From contig CAYMPJ010000006.1 of assembly GCA_964392325.1 (NCBI GenBank), positions 62,001 to 126,000 of the forward strand: 64,000 bases of DNA, read 5' to 3'. Shown here one piece after another: positions 35,787 to 44,876 of the stretch. The notes under the pieces were generated by a model. The model did not search any database. It saw nothing but the letters and a program-made list of their open reading frames with translations, and was not told where the DNA came from. The translations under genes were made by a program, and so were the position numbers. This DNA comes from CALLPQ01 sp964392325 (GTDB lineage Bacteria > Pseudomonadota > Alphaproteobacteria > Caulobacterales > Parvularculaceae). How positions within the stretch are numbered: position 1 is the first letter of the stretch; each line of letters starts with the position of its first letter.

Positions 35787-36554
35787 ATGCCTGACAACGC
35801 CCCTATAAGCGATTCTGAAAACGCCCTTGCTGTAAAACAGCATGGCGTGCCCTCCCTTGCGCGAAAATCATTGTGGCAAAGGATTCAAGAGGGAATCGAA
35901 GAGGCGAGAAGACGCACTCTGGGCGCTTTTTTGGATTTAATGGCACAAAGAAAAGCCCGCCGGGATGAGGTCGCTTTCTCCATCGCCCTGATAGCTCTTT
36001 CCGCAAAAATGGCCAAGGCCGATGGTATCGTCACCCAGGATGAAATCTCTGCGTTTCGCGATTTTTTCAATTACCCCCCAGAGCAGGAGAGTAAAGTACG
36101 CATGCTTTACGATCTCGCCATGCAGGACGTCGCAGGGTACGAGTTTTATTTAAAGAAAGTTGCAACCATTTACGATGGGGACTGCGCCGTATTGGAGGAT
36201 GTACTTGATTGCCTTTTTTATGTCGCCAATGCAGACGGTATTGTGCATCCAAAAGAAATAGAATTTCTCGACACTGCGGCTAAAATTTTTGACATGAAAC
36301 CTATCGCTTACCGCCGGCTCAAAGCTTTGCACTTTGGACAAGGCGATAGCGATCCTTATCTCATATTAGGGATTGCAACTGACATAGATGATGCGGCGCT
36401 TAAAATTGCTTTTCGAAAACTCGTCAAGGAAAATCACCCAGATCTTATGGTTGCGCGCGGCGTCCCGATTGATTTGATAAAAATTGCCGAAAGCCGTATG
36501 GCATCAATTAATTCGGCCTATGAAACTGTGATAAAAGAACGTCGCGATCCATAA
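35787..36554 (+). CDS. TerB and DnaJ domain co-chaperone-like protein
   Basis: This protein of about 255 residues has a TerB-like domain (about residues 55-175: SAKMAKADGIVTQDEISAFR and a second DGIVHPKEIEF, both with acidic metal-site patterns) and a C-terminal J-domain (about 190-255) with the HPD motif in KENHPDLMV. This layout matches DjlA-like proteins, but without the N-terminal membrane helix of E. coli DjlA. J-domains stimulate the ATPase of DnaK. The start used is the ATG at 35787; an upstream TTG at 35736 has no support. It stands alone. Confidence 0.87.
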   Translation: MPDNAPISDSENALAVKQHGVPSLARKSLWQRIQEGIEEARRRTLGAFLDLMAQRKARRDEVAFSIALIALSAKMAKADGIVTQDEISAFRDFFNYPPEQESKVRMLYDLAMQDVAGYEFYLKKVATIYDGDCAVLEDVLDCLFYVANADGIVHPKEIEFLDTAAKIFDMKPIAYRRLKALHFGQGDSDPYLILGIATDIDDAALKIAFRKLVKENHPDLMVARGVPIDLIKIAESRMASINSAYETVIKERRDP

Positions 36555-36668
36555 TGCAAAAACACTGCAACCGACAATTGATTTTCCCGATAGTGCACAT
36601 GTAGAGTTAAATTTGTATTTTTTTGTCACGCGTTAGTTTTTAAAAATCGATCAAAACAGGAAAACACT

Positions 36669-36944
36669 ATGAAATTAAATAAGCTTTTAACGCAATTTTT
36701 AGGCGCAAGCTTTGCAACGGCCATTATGCTTTCAGGGGCCGCTTTTGCAAATGATGAATTTTTAGCGCAATGTGCAGCCTATGGGGCAGAGCACAACGCT
36801 GATATTAATTGCTCTTGCCTGGATGATGCAGCCAAATCCGACCCTTCTCTCTATGAGGAATATGCTAAGGTTTCCGAACCTGAAGATGCCGCAAACCTAT
36901 CTGAGGCCGCACAGGCTGTCGTCGCATCGTGCTCTGCAAACTAA
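36669..36944 (+). CDS. small secreted cysteine-containing protein
   Basis: This 91-residue product has a clear signal peptide (TAIMLSGAAFA, cut before NDEF) and a mature part of about 63 residues with four Cys in the pattern C...CSC...C. The Cys pairs probably form disulfides in the periplasm. The rest is acidic and helical. I recognise no family. A strong terminator follows. It lies between the TerB/DnaJ gene and the convergent M23 peptidase gene. Confidence 0.65.
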   Translation: MKLNKLLTQFLGASFATAIMLSGAAFANDEFLAQCAAYGAEHNADINCSCLDDAAKSDPSLYEEYAKVSEPEDAANLSEAAQAVVASCSAN

Positions 36945-36963
36945 AAAATCTATAAGCTATTTT

Positions 36964-36992
36964 AAAACGCCCTTTTGATAAGGGCGTTTTTT
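36964..36992 (+). terminator. strong rho-independent terminator
   Basis: The stem AAAACGCCCTT / AAGGGCGTTTT has a seven-base loop (TTGATAA region) and a T run. It is nearly symmetric, so it can end transcripts from both sides; its right end reaches the stop codon of the M23 peptidase gene (36991). Confidence 0.88.
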
Positions 36993-37839
36993 ATCCGAAA
37001 TGAAAAATATCAACGGGTTTTAGGCCAAAAGATTTTTTAGGGTTATTATAATCCCCTTTTAAGAGCTCAAAGTGCAGATGTTTGGGAATTTTGTATCCAG
37101 CCGTCTGGCCCATTTCGCCTAGGGAAAATCCGCGCGGAACTGCAGCACCGACCTTTACCCCTTTTTCAAACCCCTTCAAATGCGCATAACGTGTAAAGTA
37201 ATCATTACCGTGATTAATAAGAACGGTAAAGCCATAATCATTTCGATACTCCGCTTCAACGATTTGACCATCTCCAGCGGCAAAAACCATTCCCCCGTTT
37301 TTATTATAATAATCATAGCCTTTATGGTGTTTCCCATTGCGCCTGCCAAAGCCTGAAGAAATGCATGCATCAAGTAAAGGCGCCATCCCCATTGAAACGC
37401 CTTCCACATCTGTAATTTGTTTATATTTAACAACATTGCCCTGAGAATTAACTATCGGTGCATTGGAAATATTGTTCATTTTGCACAAACGAATAAATGG
37501 TGCAAATTCATTCGAGCCAACAATTCTTTCGTCTTTGCTGATCGGTGCCGAGGCTAGGCCGCCTGAACTGGTTTCAATTTTAACCAGCTTTTCCCCGTCT
37601 TCTTCGACTATTGCAACTTTTTGCTTTTTTTCAAGCTCGGCAAGAGTCGTATTATTCCTAAGAATGGTTTCTACAAATGCTTCACGCTCACGCAGTGCCG
37701 TTTTAATTGTATCACTTGTCGCTAAAATAAAAGTATCGGCTGTATCCAAAATAATTGGCGGTGCTTTATATTTTGAACCTATGATCCAGCCTAAACCTAA
37801 AAACAAAAAGGGGTACAATATCCGAAAAAGCAGTTTCAT
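36991..37839 (-). CDS. M23 family peptidoglycan endopeptidase
   Basis: This 282-residue protein has one N-terminal membrane anchor (LFRILYPFLFLGLGWIIGS), a helical stretch (about 40-75) and a C-terminal LytM/peptidase M23 domain. Zinc motifs are visible: GRRNGKHHKGYDY (the H and D ligands) near residue 170, and YTRYAHLKGF-like plus KHLHFELLK near 257 (HxH). Such enzymes cut peptide cross-links in the cell wall or regulate amidases. The full ligand set suggests an active enzyme. It is convergent with the small secreted protein gene. Confidence 0.9.
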   Translation of the reverse strand: MKLLFRILYPFLFLGLGWIIGSKYKAPPIILDTADTFILATSDTIKTALREREAFVETILRNNTTLAELEKKQKVAIVEEDGEKLVKIETSSGGLASAPISKDERIVGSNEFAPFIRLCKMNNISNAPIVNSQGNVVKYKQITDVEGVSMGMAPLLDACISSGFGRRNGKHHKGYDYYNKNGGMVFAAGDGQIVEAEYRNDYGFTVLINHGNDYFTRYAHLKGFEKGVKVGAAVPRGFSLGEMGQTAGYKIPKHLHFELLKGDYNNPKKSFGLKPVDIFHFG

Positions 37840-37955
37840 ACAAAATTACCTTTACTAACATCAGACAGTCCTATCATGATTAGGCGCTACGCGCGAATCA
37901 GAAACAAGCTCTGCTCAACGCTAAAATACAATGACCGTTTTAAAGGTAGAAACGA

Positions 37956-38843
37956 ATGAATTTGCGTGAATTGATGGTTTTGCTACTCGTGTGCACAATC
38001 TGGGGCATGCATATTATAGTCATCAAGGTCGGCGTTAGCGAAATTCCACCAATGTTTTATGCTGCACTGCGCATGAGCCTCGTTGCCGCCCTATTATCTC
38101 CCTTCCTGCGCTGGCGTTCCGGACAGATGGCCCGGATTTTCTTTGCCGGTATATGCCTTGGCGGGTTGAACTATATTTTTATGTTTACCGGTCTCAACCA
38201 TGCGACCGCATCTGCCTCGGCGCTGGCATTAGAACTTTATGTCCCTTTTGCCACCATATTATCTGTCATTTTTCTAAAAGAACGTGTCGGCATTAAACGT
38301 ATTGCCGGTATCACACTCGCTTTTTCTGGCGTTGCCTTGATTGCCCTGAGCAAAGGCGAGTTGGATTTAACTTTTGGCATATCCCTCATGGCAATGGCCG
38401 CTTTCTTTGATGCAACGGGCGCAGTCATCTTAAAAAAGACAGAAGGCTTCAAGCCCCTACAAATGCTCGCATGGTTTTCATTGATCGGCATGGCGACTTT
38501 ATGGGTAGCGACATTCATGTTCGAGGATCAACAAGTTGAAAAGCTTCAAGAGGGTGATACCAAATTGGTCATCAGTGCCATTTTGTTCTCCGCTCTGGGG
38601 GGATCGATTATCGGGCATTCTTGTTATTACTGGCTCTTGCAACGATTACCGCTTTCATTGCTCGCACCTAATGTATTGCTTACAACCTTTTTGTCCGTCA
38701 TTTTTGCGGTCATTCTGCTTGGCGAAAAACTCACTCCACCAATTATATTTGGCGGGATCATGATTATGATTGGCGTTGGCATTATACTTGTAAGAACCAA
38801 CCGGAACGCAACAATAGAACCCAACCCGGAAGCCCTCTCTTGA
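37956..38843 (+). CDS. DMT superfamily (EamA) transporter
   Basis: This 295-residue protein has ten hydrophobic segments in two EamA repeats. The first starts LLLVCTIWGMHIIVIKVGV, and the first repeat ends at LKERVGIKRIAGITLAFSG; the second repeat ends LLGEKLTPPIIFGGIMIMIG. EamA proteins export amino acids and other metabolites; the substrate cannot be told. It precedes the amidase gene by 32 bases in the same direction, so they may be co-transcribed. Confidence 0.9.
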   Translation: MNLRELMVLLLVCTIWGMHIIVIKVGVSEIPPMFYAALRMSLVAALLSPFLRWRSGQMARIFFAGICLGGLNYIFMFTGLNHATASASALALELYVPFATILSVIFLKERVGIKRIAGITLAFSGVALIALSKGELDLTFGISLMAMAAFFDATGAVILKKTEGFKPLQMLAWFSLIGMATLWVATFMFEDQQVEKLQEGDTKLVISAILFSALGGSIIGHSCYYWLLQRLPLSLLAPNVLLTTFLSVIFAVILLGEKLTPPIIFGGIMIMIGVGIILVRTNRNATIEPNPEALS

Positions 38844-38875
38844 TTTTTTCTTACAGACCCTCATAAACAAATCTT

Positions 38876-39577
38876 ATGGAAATAGTTTCACACCCCTCCC
38901 CCAATTATGATGCAAGGCCAAATGGCCAAAAAATAGAACTTGTGGTCTTGCACTATACCGGCATGAAAAGTGGCGCCGCGGCATTGGAGCGTTTATGCGA
39001 TAAGCAGGCAAAAGTCAGTGCGCATTATCTCGTAGAAGAAGATGGTCGTATTTTTCAAATGGTCGACGAAAACCATCGCGCTTGGCACGCAGGTGTCTCT
39101 AGTTGGCATGGACAGACAAACACCAATGAACGCTCGATAGGAATAGAGATTGTTAATCCTGGCCATGAATGGGGCTATATCGACTTTCCTAAATCCCAGA
39201 TCGATGCTGTGACTGAATTGTTGGAAGGCATTATGAACCGTCACCAATTGCGCCCACTCCAGATAGTGAGCCACAGTGATGTTGCCCCTTCGCGCAAAGA
39301 AGACCCGGGCGAGCGTTTCCCGTGGGATCAGCTCGCCGCAAAAGGGCTTTCTGTAGGCACCTTTCAGGGGGGGTATGATGCCAATGGCGAAGATGCATTG
39401 AGCTATTTTGAAGCCTTAAGCTCATTGCGTGATATAGGCTATGATGTCCCGGAGGGAAATCATGCCGCTGCCGTTCTTGCCTTTCAGCGTCGCTTTTGCC
39501 CCGCCGCTCTGGGGCAGGGATTAAGCCCCATGACAAAAGCCGCCATAGAATGGGCCAAGAAGAAAATGAAATTGTAA
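38876..39577 (+). CDS. N-acetylmuramoyl-L-alanine amidase (AmpD/AmiD type)
   Basis: This 233-residue protein has an Amidase_2 domain (residues 15-150): VVLHYTG (zinc His), WHAGVSSW (His), and VSHSDVAPSRKEDPG (third ligand and the catalytic Lys/Asp region). A peptidoglycan-binding-like module of about 60 residues follows (LRDIGYD, AVLAFQRRFCP). No signal peptide is seen, which favours a cytoplasmic recycling enzyme that removes peptides from anhydro-muropeptides, like AmpD. The rnpB gene follows. Confidence 0.93.
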   Translation: MEIVSHPSPNYDARPNGQKIELVVLHYTGMKSGAAALERLCDKQAKVSAHYLVEEDGRIFQMVDENHRAWHAGVSSWHGQTNTNERSIGIEIVNPGHEWGYIDFPKSQIDAVTELLEGIMNRHQLRPLQIVSHSDVAPSRKEDPGERFPWDQLAAKGLSVGTFQGGYDANGEDALSYFEALSSLRDIGYDVPEGNHAAAVLAFQRRFCPAALGQGLSPMTKAAIEWAKKKMKL

Positions 39578-39626
39578 ATTTCAGATAAAAAGCCTTGTGC
39601 AAAAACAGAGCCCTGCCTGGTGTCTC

Positions 39627-39655
39627 TTGTAATCTTCAACTATTGAGCCCATAAA
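39627..39655 (+). promoter_or_regulatory. probable rnpB promoter
   Basis: TTGTAA at 39627 and CATAAA at 39650 are 17 bases apart, and the RNA 5' end predicted from the closing helix (39663) lies seven bases downstream of the -10 box. The spacing is ideal; the box sequences match the consensus only partly. Confidence 0.55.
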
Positions 39656-39662
39656 CTCCGTT

Positions 39663-40060
39663 ACCAGTCGGCTGGGTGATCGCGCTTTTTATAAGTGAGG
39701 AAAGTCCGGGCTCCATACGGTAACGGTGCCGGGTAACGCCCGGCCAGAGGTGAATTTTCATTATCTGAGGGATAGCGCCGCAGAAAATATACCGCCCGCT
39801 TTTGTGGGTAAGGGTGAAAAGGTGCGGTAAGAGCGCACCGCATGAATGGTGACATTCATGGCAGGGCAAGCCCCACCGGGAGCAAGACCAAATAGGGATA
39901 ACGCCTCATTGAGCAGTCTTTCCGTGGGCTGAGTTATCCGGGTTGGTTGCATGAGCGTGCGTGTAAACGTTTCGCCCAGATGAATGATTGCCCATGCGCA
40001 AAAATATCTCGAAAGAGATATCCAAGCGTTGGACAGAACCCGGCTTACAGGCCGACTGGT
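39663..40060 (+). ncRNA. rnpB: RNase P RNA, bacterial type A
   Basis: This RNA is the catalytic part of RNase P, which cuts tRNA 5' leaders. The universal P4 strand GAGGAAAGTCCGGGCTCC is present at about 39697, and its partner region lies near the 3' end (ACAGAACCCGGCTTACAGGCC at about 40033, given in parts). The first ten bases ACCAGTCGGC and last ten GCCGACTGGT are perfect complements, giving the closing helix P1 and both ends. A T run follows. About 398 bases is the usual size. The RNA runs toward polA; only six bases separate them. Confidence 0.96.
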
Positions 40061-40066
40061 TTTTTA
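40061..40066 (+). terminator. T run ending the rnpB transcript
   Basis: The helix P1 of rnpB is followed by TTTTTT, so P1 itself can serve as the terminator stem. It also lies next to the polA stop codon. Confidence 0.6.
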
Positions 40067-42844
40067 TTAATGCGCCTCATCCCAGTTTTTTCCTGCGCGT
40101 GCATCAACATCTAAAGGCACTGAAATATTGACTGCTGGCAAGTAGGCTTTCTCCATAACGGTTTTTACAATCTCGCAGGTTTTTTCTGCTTCTTTTTTCG
40201 GTGCTTCGAAAATCAGCTCATCATGAACTTGTAATAGCATCTTTGCGTTTAGTTTTGCTTTATCAAGCGCTGGCTGCATACGGATCATTGCTCTGCGAAT
40301 TACATCAGCAGCAGAACCTTGAATAGGCGCATTAATAGCTGCACGCTCAGCATAACTGCGCATGGCATGGTTTTTATCATTGATACCGCCAACATATGTG
40401 CGCCGTCCAAATATTGTCTCGACATAGCCATCTTCTTTGGCACCCGCAATGGTGTCATCCATATAGCGGCGAATACCGGGAAATTTCTCGAAATAATTAT
40501 CAATATATTCTTTAGCGTCCGCGCGCGAAATCCCTAGCTGATTGGCAAGGCCAAAAGCAGATATGCCATAAATAATACCAAAATTAATTGCCTTAGCCTG
40601 TCGACGTATCATTGGGTCCATATCTTTAATGGGTTCATTAAACATTTCCGATGCGGTGAGAGCATGAATGTCCACACCATCAGAAAAAGCCTGCTTCATG
40701 GTTTTAAGGTCAGCAATATGGGCAAGTAAACGCAATTCGATCTGTGAGTAATCTGCCGAGATCAGCACATTGCCTTTTTCTGGAATAAAGGCTGTCCGGA
40801 TTTTACGCCCATCTTCTGTTCGAATAGGGATATTTTGAAGGTTAGGGTCATTGGAAGAAAGGCGCCCCGTGGTTGTCGATGCCAAAGAGTATGAGGTATG
40901 AACGCGCCCGGTCTCGGGATGAATTTGTTCTTGAAGGGCATCTGTATAAGTCGATTTGAGCTTTGAAAGGGAGCGCCATTTCGAAATAGCCAATGGCAAT
41001 TCATGCCCCTCTGCGGCAAGTTCATCGAGGACTTCTGCTTTTGTAGACGACGCGCCCTTGGCAGTTTTCTTTCCGCCGGGTAGACCCAACTTACCAAAGA
41101 GCAGATCAGCAATTTGTTTGGGGGAACCGAGATTAAAGCTCTCTCCGGCAATTTCATGGGCCTGCGCCTCATACGCTGCCATACGCTGGGCAAAATCGTT
41201 TGAGAGGCGCGAGAGCACATTGCGATCGACTTTTATGCCCTCATGTTCCATCCGTGTAATGACCGGTGCAAGAGGGCGCTCGAGGGTCTCATAAAGAGTT
41301 GTGAACCCTTCCTGAGCCAAACGCGGTTTTAAATGCCGGTAAAGGCGCAGTGTAATATCAGCATCTTCAGCAGCGTAATGGGTTGCTTTTTCAATATCAA
41401 TTTGATCGAAAGTTTTTTTATTTTTACCTGTGCCCGCAATATCAGAAAATTTAGTTGTATCAATATCTAGGTGACGTTTTACCAGATCATCCATACCATG
41501 ATTACCGCGCCCACAATCCAGCGCGTAAGAAATAAGCATAGTATCATCATAGGGGGTTATATTGATTTTATGGCGCTTGAAGATTTGCGCATCAAATTTC
41601 ATGTTCTGTCCGACCTTCAAAACAGAAGGGTCCTCAAGCATTGGCTTTAATAGTTTGAGCGCTTTAGCCAACTTAATTTGCTTGCCAATATTTTTATCAT
41701 CAAGCCCCAGACCGTCGCCGCTATGGCCAAGAGGAATGTAACATGCCTCCCCAGGCATCACACTCAGACACACGCCTACAAGGTTAGCGCGCATCGTATT
41801 AAGGCCGTTTGTTTCCGTATCAACGGCAATGATACCGCGCTGATAAGCCTTATCTATCCACTGCTTTAAATCAGCCTCATCATAAACAGTCTTATAATTG
41901 ACTTCACTTGGAATTTCAGATGAGGGTGTTGCTGAACTCGTTGGTGCAGTTAATTCAACCCCATCAATGCCGTGATTTTCGACAACCCGCCGCGTTAGAG
42001 TTGAAAATTCCATCTTGTTCAAAAATTGCACTACTGTTTCACCATCAATAGGCTTGATAGTAAAATTTTCAATTGGCTCTAATTGATCGACATCTCTTTT
42101 AAGAGTAACCAAATCGCGAGACAGTCGCGCCTGATCTGCAAACTCAATTAAATTTTCTCGTCTTTTATTTTGTTTAATCGTATGAGCGCCCTCTAGCAAA
42201 GCATCCAGATCACCAAATTCTTCTATTAATAAGGCTGCTGTCTTTACACCAATGCCAGGCACACCCGGAATATTATCGACGCTATCACCCGCCAAGGATT
42301 GAATATCAATGACGTGTTCCGGGCCAAGTCCAAACTTCTCAATCACTTCCTCGCGGCCAATTTTACGATTCTTCATAGGGTCCAGCATAGAGACCTTATC
42401 ACTGACCAATTGCATCAAATCTTTATCAGATGAAACAATAACCGCTTCCCCGCCTTCAGCTTCGACCATCGTTGCATAGGTTGCAATAATATCGTCGGCT
42501 TCATATCCCTCTTTCTCAATGCAGGCAGCCCCGAAAGCGCGGGTTGCTTCTCTTACGAGAGGAAATTGCGGAATTAAATCTTCCGGTGTCTCGCTCCGGT
42601 TGGCTTTATAGTCCGAATATAGATCATTACGAAAAGTTTTGGAGCTATGATCAAAAATGACGGCAAAATGGGTGACATGATCTTTCGCCGCCACATCGCT
42701 CATCAATTTATAGAGCATATTGCAAAACCCGGAAACAGCACCCACGGGTAATTTATCAGACTTGCGCGTTAAGGGCGGCAGCGCATGATAAGCACGGAAT
42801 ATATAGGCCGATCCGTCAATGAGATAGAGGGTGGGTGCGCTCAT
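40067..42844 (-). CDS. polA: DNA polymerase I
   Basis: This 925-residue protein carries all three activities. The 5'-3' exonuclease spans residues 1-290 (AVIFDHSSKTFRND, GYEADDIIATYA, SSDKDLMQL, DNIPGVPGIG). The 3'-5' proofreading domain has intact acidic motifs: VDTETNGL (about 345), GQNMKFDAQIF and YAAEDADITL. The polymerase domain (about 540-925) shows DYSQIELRLLAHIA, RRQAKAINFGIIYG and QVHDELIFE. All catalytic acids are present. It is convergent with rnpB. The ATG is followed by the usual SAPTLYLIDGS start. Confidence 0.98.
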   Translation of the reverse strand: MSAPTLYLIDGSAYIFRAYHALPPLTRKSDKLPVGAVSGFCNMLYKLMSDVAAKDHVTHFAVIFDHSSKTFRNDLYSDYKANRSETPEDLIPQFPLVREATRAFGAACIEKEGYEADDIIATYATMVEAEGGEAVIVSSDKDLMQLVSDKVSMLDPMKNRKIGREEVIEKFGLGPEHVIDIQSLAGDSVDNIPGVPGIGVKTAALLIEEFGDLDALLEGAHTIKQNKRRENLIEFADQARLSRDLVTLKRDVDQLEPIENFTIKPIDGETVVQFLNKMEFSTLTRRVVENHGIDGVELTAPTSSATPSSEIPSEVNYKTVYDEADLKQWIDKAYQRGIIAVDTETNGLNTMRANLVGVCLSVMPGEACYIPLGHSGDGLGLDDKNIGKQIKLAKALKLLKPMLEDPSVLKVGQNMKFDAQIFKRHKINITPYDDTMLISYALDCGRGNHGMDDLVKRHLDIDTTKFSDIAGTGKNKKTFDQIDIEKATHYAAEDADITLRLYRHLKPRLAQEGFTTLYETLERPLAPVITRMEHEGIKVDRNVLSRLSNDFAQRMAAYEAQAHEIAGESFNLGSPKQIADLLFGKLGLPGGKKTAKGASSTKAEVLDELAAEGHELPLAISKWRSLSKLKSTYTDALQEQIHPETGRVHTSYSLASTTTGRLSSNDPNLQNIPIRTEDGRKIRTAFIPEKGNVLISADYSQIELRLLAHIADLKTMKQAFSDGVDIHALTASEMFNEPIKDMDPMIRRQAKAINFGIIYGISAFGLANQLGISRADAKEYIDNYFEKFPGIRRYMDDTIAGAKEDGYVETIFGRRTYVGGINDKNHAMRSYAERAAINAPIQGSAADVIRRAMIRMQPALDKAKLNAKMLLQVHDELIFEAPKKEAEKTCEIVKTVMEKAYLPAVNISVPLDVDARAGKNWDEAH

Positions 42845-42965
42845 AGAAAATTTTGCCTTTTATAATTGGTCGCTCAAGTTTTTTCCGGTTTGGGCAAAGG
42901 GCGCAAGGGGCAAGGAATAACTGTGGAAAACTGGTGATAAAGTCAGAGCAATCAAATGAATTCTA

Positions 42966-43778
42966 TCAAAATTCTGACCATAAATTGAAGAAAAAGGTTC
43001 GGCCACGCGAAAAGCCGCGATTTGCGATTTCATAATTTACCCCGCCGTGAAAACGCAAATTCTTAAAGACCCGAATAGCCACAGCAGGCTCGATTTTAAC
43101 AACATCAAAATCAGCCCCCACAGCACCATTTTCTGCGACCCCATTATTGCGCAGTGAAACAAGTGAGAATGTGTCCACCAGAACCAATAATCTTTCGTGG
43201 GGTTTAAAACCAATTTTAGCATCTGCGCGTACTTGATCGGCGGCAATACCAAATCGCCTACGATAGGCCAGTTCAGCGCTTGTAAAAATCTCAAAAGGCG
43301 TTTGCGTAAGTGTTCGGCCATACAAAGCACGCAGCTCGGTATCTATGCCATCGGACTGAAAACCCAAAACCCCTTCTGCCCCAAGAGTATTTATCCGCCC
43401 CGCACCTACGCCTAACGAGAGTACACTCTTTTTACCACGCCACACTTGTCGTTGTACAAATCCTTCTATTTCCGTAGGTCCATCACTCGTAATAACAGCA
43501 TTTGGACTGCTCACCCTAAAAAACCCATAAGAGCCCTTTAAAGAAACGGTCCATTTATCGGTTAATCCATATTCGATATATGAATTTGTCTGTATACGCT
43601 GAAAAACATCCTCAGTAGAGTTTTCAAGAGGCGGCGGATCAAAGGTAAAATCACCGACCGCCCTGAAAACATCACTCCCGCTGGTAATAAAAATACTACC
43701 CTTTTCACGAGGCCATGCCGATGCGTCGGCAGCTTCGCTGAAACATGACAACGCCGCGAACCCCACAATCAATCGCAA
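42966..43778 (-). CDS. probable outer-membrane beta-barrel protein
   Basis: I do not recognise a named family. The protein (about 270 residues) has a signal-peptide-like N-terminus (FAALSCFSEAADA) and alternating polar/hydrophobic strands rich in aromatic residues (SYIEYGLTDKWTVSLKGSYG; GVGAGRINTLGAEG), ending in FFFNLWSEF with a terminal Phe, the outer-membrane assembly signature. Only a TTG is available at 43778 and no good ribosome site precedes it; the hydrophobic region continues upstream in frame (KILLIHIILR), so the true start may be a non-standard codon further up. Confidence 0.7.
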   Translation of the reverse strand: MRLIVGFAALSCFSEAADASAWPREKGSIFITSGSDVFRAVGDFTFDPPPLENSTEDVFQRIQTNSYIEYGLTDKWTVSLKGSYGFFRVSSPNAVITSDGPTEIEGFVQRQVWRGKKSVLSLGVGAGRINTLGAEGVLGFQSDGIDTELRALYGRTLTQTPFEIFTSAELAYRRRFGIAADQVRADAKIGFKPHERLLVLVDTFSLVSLRNNGVAENGAVGADFDVVKIEPAVAIRVFKNLRFHGGVNYEIANRGFSRGRTFFFNLWSEF

Positions 43779-44044
43779 TATAATATGTATAAGGAGTATC
43801 TTGCTTTTTCCCCGATTTTATCAAACAAGAAAATCCTATCCATAATCCAGGAAAATATCTAGGCAATTTTGGAAAAAGAGATTGTTTTTTAATAGCTTAC
43901 ACAAAAAACCACACTCAGTAGCAAAAAAATCATGTAATGAGAAAATTTCCACATTTTCAAGCCTAATCCGTTTGTTTTTACTTGTCAGAATCCATTGAAA
44001 TCGATATCCGCATAGAGAAATTTATTGTTTTAATTGGAATATTT

Positions 44045-44707
44045 ATGAGCCAGGACTGTCGCATTTATCTGATTTCTCCGCCTTTAATCGAGGATTTAGA
44101 TGAGTTTGCGAAAACATTGAATGACGCCTTGAGCATAAACAATGAAGCTGATGGTGATGTCGCTTGCTTCCAATTACGATTAAAAAAACCTAATGGTGAC
44201 GCGGTTGAAGATCAAAAAATCTTACACACCGCCGATAAATTGCTGCCTATTTTCTCACGCCATGATGTTAGCTTTTTAATAAATGATCGCCCGGATATTG
44301 CTAAACAAGTTGGTGCAGACGGGGTTCACATTGGTCAGAACGACGCGAGCTATAAAGATGCGCGCAACCTTCTAGGCGAAGAAGCCAGCATTGGCGTCAC
44401 CTGTCACGACTCCCGCCATCTTGCTCTTCTCGCTGGAGAGGCAGGCGCTGATTATGTTGCTTTTGGTGCCTTTTTCCCTACACGGACAAAAATAACCGAA
44501 ACTGTTGCTGATGTTGCGCTACTGACTTGGTGGCAGGAAGCAACGACGGTTCCTTGTGTCGCGATTGGCGGTATCACAGCAGAAAATAGTCCAGCTTTAG
44601 TGCGTGCCGGCGCAGATTTCCTGGCAGTGAGCAACGCAGTCTGGAATCATAAAGATGGGCCAGCCCAAGGCATTAGGTCCCTAAATGCGGCAATAGCCAA
44701 AGCATAG
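44045..44707 (+). CDS. thiE: thiamine phosphate synthase
   Basis: ThiE joins the thiazole and pyrimidine halves of thiamine. The protein of about 220 residues has the TIM-barrel motifs: RLKKPNGDAVEDQ, FLINDRPDIAKQVGADGVHIGQ (in parts), IGVTCHDSRHLALLAGEAGA, YVAFGAFFPTRTK and VAIGGITAENSPALVRAGAD. The ATG at 44045 begins the conserved CRIYLISPP; the earlier TTG at 43982 adds 21 unrelated residues. No TPP riboswitch was seen upstream and no other thi gene is adjacent. Confidence 0.92.
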   Translation: MSQDCRIYLISPPLIEDLDEFAKTLNDALSINNEADGDVACFQLRLKKPNGDAVEDQKILHTADKLLPIFSRHDVSFLINDRPDIAKQVGADGVHIGQNDASYKDARNLLGEEASIGVTCHDSRHLALLAGEAGADYVAFGAFFPTRTKITETVADVALLTWWQEATTVPCVAIGGITAENSPALVRAGADFLAVSNAVWNHKDGPAQGIRSLNAAIAKA

Positions 44708-44876
44708 GGGTTTTTCAATCATATTGCCCTCTCGATTTGTTATAAAAGACGGTATTTTTCCAACAAATTCGCTCATTAGGCACTTTATAAACTCTTGTTA
44801 ACCTTTAAGATTGTATTTTAGCGACCAGTGCTTATTGGACACCCTGTCTGTACCGTCATTAGCTGAGCTTTAAGGA

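Noticed and set aside
39636..40066. Several overlapping minus-strand frames of 60-80 codons
   Set aside because: They lie over the RNase P RNA gene, have no ribosome site and no recognisable sequence.
41000..41300. Plus-strand frame of about 110 codons inside polA
   Set aside because: Shadow of the strongly conserved polA coding frame.
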